The notes beneath the pieces are model-generated. The model was given only the letters and a program-made list of their open reading frames with translations, was not told the origin of the DNA and made no database searches. Below, one piece after another: positions 59,571-64,000 of a DNA stretch of 64,000 bases. The stretch's first letter is position 1. Every line of letters begins with the position of its first letter. This DNA comes from Pseudomonadota bacterium (GTDB lineage Bacteria > Pseudomonadota > Alphaproteobacteria > Rhizobiales > Pleomorphomonadaceae). The stretch lies in contig JAEZHI010000004.1 of NCBI GenBank assembly GCA_023436885.1, forward strand, positions 682,001 through 746,000, given 5' to 3'. The position numbers were made by a program, and so were the translations under genes.

Positions 59571-60359
59571 TTACCAACTGACGATGACGTTGCCCTCGAA
59601 CTTCTTTGCGATGAAGTCCTTCACCTCCGGCGAACGATAGGCCTCGGCCAGTGTCTTGACCCAGGGCTTGTCGGCGTTCTCCGGCTTGACGGCGATCAGG
59701 CAGAAATAGTCGGACTGCTGGCTCTCGATCAGCAGGGCGTCACGGCTCGGCAGAAGGCCCGCGCTGATGGCAAAATGCGAGGTGATGACCGAGAAATCGA
59801 CATCCTCCAGCGAGCGTGGCAATTGCGCCGTCTCGAGCGGCAGGATCTTAACGTGCTTGGGGTTGTCGACGATATCCAGCTCGGTGGCCTTGAAGGTAAC
59901 GCCATCCGTCAGCTTGATGATGCCGCCCTGCTCAAGGAGTTTCAGGGCGCGCCCGCCGTTGGATGGGTCGTTGGGAATGGTGATCTGGGCGCCGTCCGGC
60001 AGGTCGGCAACCGACTTCACCTTATGCGAATAGGCCGCCATGGGCAGGAGCACGGTCTTGGCGACCGAAACGAGATGCAGGCCGCGGTCGGTGTTCTGCT
60101 GATCGAGATAAGGTGTGTGCTGGAAAGCGTTGGCGTCGAGGTCGCCATCCTGGGTGGCAGGGTCGATCAGCGCGCCATCGGAGAACTCGACGATCTGAAC
60201 GTCGAGCCCCTTGGCGGCAGCCACCGGCTTCAGTGCCTCGGCAATCTCGGCATGCGGGCCGGCAGTGACGCCGAGCTTGATGGTTTCGGCGGAAGCGCCA
60301 CCGGTAACGGCCAGCAACAGGCCGAGGGCGGAAGCGGCGAGCAATTTCCTGACGATCAT
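59571..60359 (-). CDS. metQ: MetQ/NlpA family substrate-binding protein, no lipobox
   Basis: A 262-residue periplasmic binding protein: EIAEALKPVAAAKGLDVQIV, GDLDANAFQHTPYLDQQN, IPNDPSNGGRALKLLEQGGI, and VITSHFAISAGL. The signal peptide (MIVRKLLAASALGLLLAVTG then GASAE) has no lipobox cysteine, unlike E. coli MetQ, so it should be a free periplasmic protein. ATG 60359. Likely ligand methionine, possibly D-methionine or a related compound, given the oxidase and aminotransferase genes upstream. Confidence 0.93.
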   Translation of the reverse strand: MIVRKLLAASALGLLLAVTGGASAETIKLGVTAGPHAEIAEALKPVAAAKGLDVQIVEFSDGALIDPATQDGDLDANAFQHTPYLDQQNTDRGLHLVSVAKTVLLPMAAYSHKVKSVADLPDGAQITIPNDPSNGGRALKLLEQGGIIKLTDGVTFKATELDIVDNPKHVKILPLETAQLPRSLEDVDFSVITSHFAISAGLLPSRDALLIESQQSDYFCLIAVKPENADKPWVKTLAEAYRSPEVKDFIAKKFEGNVIVSW

Positions 60360-60393
60360 TATGGTGTTGTCTCCGGAAGGTCTTGGCGTGAGG

Positions 60394-61827
60394 TCAAAGG
60401 AAAGATGTCGGCAGGCCGGCGGCAGCCGCGATGTCGTCCGGCAGCACCTTGCCGGGATTAAGGATGTTGTCGGGATCGAGCGCCCTTTTCAGGAGTGCCA
60501 TCACCGCCACGGCATCGCGACCGTGTTCGGCTTCGAGATAGGCCCGCTTGCCAAGGCCGATGCCATGCTCGCCGGTCGACGTGCCGCCGGCGGCAATCGC
60601 GCGCTCGACGATGCGGGCATTGAGGCGAGCCACTTCGGCGACTTCGGCAGGATCGTCGGACATCAGCTTGAACACGCAATGAAAATTGCCGTCGCCGACG
60701 TGACCGACGATATAGGCGGGCACTTTGGAGACAGCGATATCGGCCTCCGTCTCGACGATCACTTCAGCCAGGCGCGACACCGGCACGCAGACATCGGATG
60801 GCCAGGAGGTCGATCCAGGTCGCTCGCTGCCGGCCCAGCCGAGACCGAGCCGCCGGGTCTCCCAAAGGGCGCGCGCCTCGTCGAGCGTTTTCATCCAGGC
60901 GATGGCGTCGCCGCCGTGTTCGGCAACGATCTCGGCCACCGTGCCGGCGACCGCCTCGACCTCTTGGGAACTGCCATGAAATTCGAAATAGAGCGTTGGC
61001 TTTTCCGCCAGATGGACCGACGAATGGCGGCCGATGACGTCGACGAGGCGGGCGTCGAGCAACTCGACGCGGCCGATCTGCAGGCCCATTCGCTTGATGT
61101 CGACCACGGCCCGGACAGCGCCTTCCAGCGTGGCAAAGCCGGCAACGGCCGACACCGAGTCCGGCACCGGGTGGAGGCGCAAAGTAATCTCGGTGACGAT
61201 GCCGAGCGTACCCTCGGAGCCGACGAAGAGACGCGTCAGGTCGTAGCCGGCCGACGACTTACGGGCGAGCGAGCCGGTGCGGATGATGCGCCCATCGGCT
61301 AGCACCACCGTCAGGCCCAGCACGTTCTCGCGCATCACGCCGAAGCGGACGGCATTGGTGCCGGACGCGCCAGTGCCAACCATGCCGCCGATCGATGCGT
61401 CGGCGCCGGGATCGACGGGAAAGAACAGACCGGTGTCGCGCAGGAAGGCGTTGAGTGTCTGCCGACGGACGCCTGCCTCGACCCGCGCGATCATGTCGGC
61501 CTCGCGGACCTCCAGGATTCGAGCGAGCCGTATGGTGTCGAGGCTGATGCCGCCATGCACCGGGATCGCCGCGCCTTCAAGTCCAGAACCGGCGCCGAAA
61601 GGCACAAGCGGTACCTTGTAGCGGCCAGCGATCCGAACGATCTCGGCCACCTCCTCTGTGGTCTCCGGCTCGACCACGACATCCGGCAAGCTGACCGGAT
61701 GGTGGCTCTCGTCACCACCGTGGTGCCGGCGGACCGCCTCGGAGTCACGCACCCGCGTGCCGAAACGCGCCTTGAGCTCGGCGATGGCAGCCGACACATC
61801 GGGGTTCAGGCGAAAGGGGTTGTTCAT
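60394..61827 (-). CDS. FAD-linked 2-hydroxyacid oxidase (D-lactate dehydrogenase/GlcD type)
   Basis: A 477-residue flavoenzyme of the FAD_binding_4 family: VPFGAGSGLEGAAIPVHGGI and PGADASIGGMVGTGASGTNA bind FAD; the C-terminal domain has GHVGDGNFHC and TSTGEHGIGLGKRAYLEAEH, with metal/substrate histidines. Such enzymes oxidise D-lactate, glycolate or D-2-hydroxyacids to 2-oxoacids. ATG 61827 overlaps the aminotransferase stop (ATGA), and metQ follows 34 nt later, so it is in the same operon. Confidence 0.92.
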   Translation of the reverse strand: MNNPFRLNPDVSAAIAELKARFGTRVRDSEAVRRHHGGDESHHPVSLPDVVVEPETTEEVAEIVRIAGRYKVPLVPFGAGSGLEGAAIPVHGGISLDTIRLARILEVREADMIARVEAGVRRQTLNAFLRDTGLFFPVDPGADASIGGMVGTGASGTNAVRFGVMRENVLGLTVVLADGRIIRTGSLARKSSAGYDLTRLFVGSEGTLGIVTEITLRLHPVPDSVSAVAGFATLEGAVRAVVDIKRMGLQIGRVELLDARLVDVIGRHSSVHLAEKPTLYFEFHGSSQEVEAVAGTVAEIVAEHGGDAIAWMKTLDEARALWETRRLGLGWAGSERPGSTSWPSDVCVPVSRLAEVIVETEADIAVSKVPAYIVGHVGDGNFHCVFKLMSDDPAEVAEVARLNARIVERAIAAGGTSTGEHGIGLGKRAYLEAEHGRDAVAVMALLKRALDPDNILNPGKVLPDDIAAAAGLPTSFL

Positions 61828-63002
61828 TCGGCAGCCGCCCGAATGCCGGATCCGGCGCGCCAGGCCGCAAGGCGGCGCACGGCTTCGTCGAGCGTCTCTC
61901 GGCGCTTGGCAAAGCAGAACCGAATGTGAGTGCAAACATCCCGGTTGCCGTAGAAGGAAGAAATCGGCACTGCCGCGACGCCTGCCTCGCGAGTGATGCG
62001 TTGGCAGAAGGCGAGGTCGTCGCTATTGGGATCGAGATCGCCGAGCTCGGCCAGCGCGAAATAGGTGGCGGCGACATCAGCCACCTTGAAGCCAGCCGCC
62101 CGCAAGCCAGTGACGAGAAGATCGCGCCGCTCGGCGAGCGTGGCACGCAGTCCGTCGAAATAGGCGTCCGGCTGGTTGAGCCCGAAGGCAACCGCCACCT
62201 GCAAGGCCGGCGGCGTCGTGAAGGTGATGAACTGATGGGCGCGGGCGATCGGCGCCAGCAGCCGCCGGTCGGCAGTAATATAGCCGACCTTCCAACCTGT
62301 GACCGAGAAGGTCTTGCCGGCCGAGCCGATCCGCACCACCCGGTCGCGCACCTCTGGCAGCGCGAACAGCGTGCGATGCCGATGGCCGTCGAAGACAAGG
62401 TGCTCGTAGACCTCATCGGAGATGGCGATCAGGTCGTGCTTCAGTAGCAGGTCGGCGAGGAAGCGCAACTCGCCGTCGCCGATGATGCGACCGGTCGGAT
62501 TCCAGGGCGTGTTGATGACGATCGCCCGCGTGCGCGAGGTGATCGCCTTCTCTATTCGATCCGTCGGCAGCTCCCAGTGGGGCGGTTCGAGCCGCACTGG
62601 CACCGGCACGCCGCCAGCCCGGCGGATGATGGTGGCGTAGCTGTCGTAGACAGGCTCGAACAGGATGACTTCGTCGCCTGGCTCGATCAGGCCGAAGAAG
62701 GCATCGCTCAAAGCTTCCGTTGCGCCGGAGGTGACGAGCACCTCCTGTTCCCAATCCACCTCAAGGTCGAGAAAGCGGCGGGTATTGGCAGCGACCGCCT
62801 GGCGAAGAACCGGCAGCCCGAGCATCGACGGATATTGGTGCGGACCGGCGCGCAAGGCCTCGATCGCGGCTTCGAGGACGGCCTCGGGCTCCAGCCCTTC
62901 GGGAAAGCCCTGTCCCAGATTAATGGCATTGGACTCCACCGCGAAGCGCGACATGGACTCGAAGATGGAAGTACCGATTGCGCCGAAAACCGAGCTGACC
63001 AT
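61824..63002 (-). CDS. class I PLP-dependent aminotransferase
   Basis: From ATG 63002 (MVSSVFGAIGTSIFESMSRF) 392 residues of a kynurenine/methionine aminotransferase-like fold I enzyme: AINLGQGFPEGLEP, YPSMLGLPVLRQAVA, NTPWNPTGRII, ISDEVYEHLVFDG and SAGKTFSVTGWKVGY with the PLP lysine. Related enzymes transaminate methionine and aromatic amino acids. First in a five-gene leftward operon with the oxidase and the MetQNI-type importer. The 46 residues upstream in frame (to 63140) are AT-rich promoter sequence, not used. Confidence 0.92.
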   Translation of the reverse strand: MVSSVFGAIGTSIFESMSRFAVESNAINLGQGFPEGLEPEAVLEAAIEALRAGPHQYPSMLGLPVLRQAVAANTRRFLDLEVDWEQEVLVTSGATEALSDAFFGLIEPGDEVILFEPVYDSYATIIRRAGGVPVPVRLEPPHWELPTDRIEKAITSRTRAIVINTPWNPTGRIIGDGELRFLADLLLKHDLIAISDEVYEHLVFDGHRHRTLFALPEVRDRVVRIGSAGKTFSVTGWKVGYITADRRLLAPIARAHQFITFTTPPALQVAVAFGLNQPDAYFDGLRATLAERRDLLVTGLRAAGFKVADVAATYFALAELGDLDPNSDDLAFCQRITREAGVAAVPISSFYGNRDVCTHIRFCFAKRRETLDEAVRRLAAWRAGSGIRAAAE

Positions 63003-63341
63003 ATCGCCGTTCCCTTGTCGTTCGGCGTTGGCCGCCGTTTCCAAGAGAACGATGATAAGAATACCGTTATAATAGCCTAAGTATATTATTCGAAATATCG
63101 GCGATCGTCGGAAACGTTGTTCCCATATCGGTCGCGCCAACCGAGGGAATCATTTCGGGAGCCCACGGAAGAGACCTCGCCCCGATCTTCCCGAGCGCCC
63201 GATGCTGCAACAGCGATCCGCCTTCAAGGCCGAAAACGCAAAATCTGACCACTACAACAACCATCGCTCCGCCTACTCTCTTTGGACATGTGGCGGATGC
63301 CAGCCGGCTTCCGCCTCCTTTCTGGCAAAGGGAGACACGCG
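63003..63341. promoter_or_regulatory. 339-bp divergent region before the aminotransferase operon and the hydrolase
   Basis: An AT-rich patch at 63062-63093 (TTATAATAGCC, then TAAGTATATTATTCG) stands out against the high-GC surroundings and contains an ATAATA/TATTAT inverted repeat; on the minus strand it offers TATTAT and TATAAC as -10 candidates. No SAM riboswitch of a recognised type was seen. No gene is supported. Confidence 0.45.
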
Positions 63342-63959
63342 ATGACGACGCTCATCCTTCCGGGCTGGCAAGGCTCAGGGCCTGAACACTGGCAAGCGCA
63401 TTGGCTGGACCTGCTGGACAAGACAGTGCTGGTGCGGCAGCGGGACTGGGACAAGCCCAATCTCGACGACTGGCTCGATGTCGCCGTCGCAGCGATCAAG
63501 CGCCACCCCAACCCCATTCTGGTGGGGCACAGTCTCGGCGCGGTCCTGATCGCTCACCTTGCCAACCGCCGCCCCGATCTGCCGATCGCCGGCGCGCTCC
63601 TGGTGGCGCCGGCCGACGTGGACAATCGAGCACGAGAAGTCCCTGAAGTTGCCTCCTTCGCCCCGCTTCCGACAATACCTTTCGGCTTTCCGACGATCGT
63701 GGTCGGCAGCCGCAACGATCCCTGGATGCCGCCGGCCCGCGCTCGCATTCTCGCGCGGATGTGGGAAGCCGAATATGTCGACGCCGGCCATGCCGGACAC
63801 ATCAACGCTGCCGCAGATCTGGGCGCCTGGCCCGAGGGCCAGAGGTTGCTCGCCCGGCTGACCTCGGTGGCGCGTGGCAGATCGCTGGCCCTCGGCAATG
63901 GCTTCTGCGGCGGCGCGCTGCGCAAGCCGATTTTCCCATTGGCCGCTGTCGCGAACTGA
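63342..63959 (+). CDS. RBBP9/YdeN family serine hydrolase
   Basis: From ATG 63342 (MTTLILPGWQGSGPEHWQAH), with AAGGGAG upstream, 205 residues of a small alpha/beta hydrolase. The nucleophile elbow is VGHSLGAVL (Ser), PTIVVGSRNDPWM carries the Asp, and AGHAGHINAAADLG the His. The PGWQGSGPEHW start is diagnostic for RBBP9/YdeN-like proteins. Substrate unknown. The last 30 residues (SLALGNGFCGGALRKPIFPL) extend past the usual family end. Confidence 0.9.
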   Translation: MTTLILPGWQGSGPEHWQAHWLDLLDKTVLVRQRDWDKPNLDDWLDVAVAAIKRHPNPILVGHSLGAVLIAHLANRRPDLPIAGALLVAPADVDNRAREVPEVASFAPLPTIPFGFPTIVVGSRNDPWMPPARARILARMWEAEYVDAGHAGHINAAADLGAWPEGQRLLARLTSVARGRSLALGNGFCGGALRKPIFPLAAVAN

Positions 63960-64000
63960 AAATGCAAGGTGGAGGCGATCTAAAGAATACTAAATCTGTC

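Noticed and set aside
63003..63341. SAM riboswitch before the methionine-type operon
   Set aside because: No recognisable SAM-I, SAM-II or SAM/SAH core could be found by eye on the minus strand.
1..64000. CRISPR array or rRNA operon
   Set aside because: No regularly spaced repeats and no rRNA-like sequence were seen anywhere in the window.

Overview
The window is high-GC alphaproteobacterial DNA, most likely from the order Hyphomicrobiales (Rhizobiales). The protein styles, the kdpFABCDE layout, the ABC/GH42/ROK sugar cluster and a tRNA-Leu of alphaproteobacterial type support this; the species cannot be named from sequence alone. It falls into two parts.

Part one (1 to 11646) is one end of a T7-like prophage, with every gene read leftward on the minus strand. 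The order matches the T7 early/replication block: single-subunit RNA polymerase (8926-11403), a set of tiny early genes, gp2.5-type ssDNA-binding protein, gp3-type endonuclease I, a set of tiny membrane peptides, gp4 primase-helicase, gp5 DNA polymerase, a T5orf172/GIY-YIG-like ORF, and a gp6-type exonuclease at the left edge. Structural and lysis genes and any integrase must lie left of the window. The right edge of the prophage falls inside a tRNA-Leu(UAG) gene, of which exactly the first 42 nt remain (11605-11646). A repeated motif, minus strand GTCCCCCTAnnGGAAC, precedes early genes and looks like the promoter of the phage's own polymerase. A strong terminator lies between the host tRNA promoter side and the first well-conserved phage promoter.

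Part two (11647 to 64000) is host chromosome in short operons. Left to right: a DUF4405 protein, TfoX-N protein, tgt-tenA pair (Tgt has lost its zinc site); an RND efflux pump with a DUF2892 protein; cutC and a DMT exporter; an SDR and a lactate/malate dehydrogenase-family gene; the kdp potassium-pump operon (a 26-residue ORF, kdpF, A, B, C, the sensor pair kdpDE and a PtsN-like EIIA gene); an SDR; glgA; a cyanide-insensitive-type bd oxidase (cydA, cydB and a 37-residue third gene); a PQQ glucose dehydrogenase; a zinc alcohol dehydrogenase with a cysteine hydrolase; a ROK regulator divergent from a sugar ABC importer and GH42 beta-galactosidase; an SDR divergent from an AraC regulator across a perfect operator; a thiamine-binding protein; a GT39-type membrane glycosyltransferase; a second lactate dehydrogenase-like gene; a sugar isomerase; a sodium-coupled amino acid transporter; a five-gene cluster with aminotransferase, FAD oxidase and a MetQNI-type importer; and a small alpha/beta hydrolase.

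The genes suggest a respiratory, sugar- and amino-acid-using bacterium adapted to changing potassium and oxygen supply. The least ordinary items are the tRNA-embedded T7-like prophage with its promoter/terminator arrangement, the clusters of very small phage genes, the zinc-site-less Tgt, and the PtsN paralogue fused to the kdp operon.
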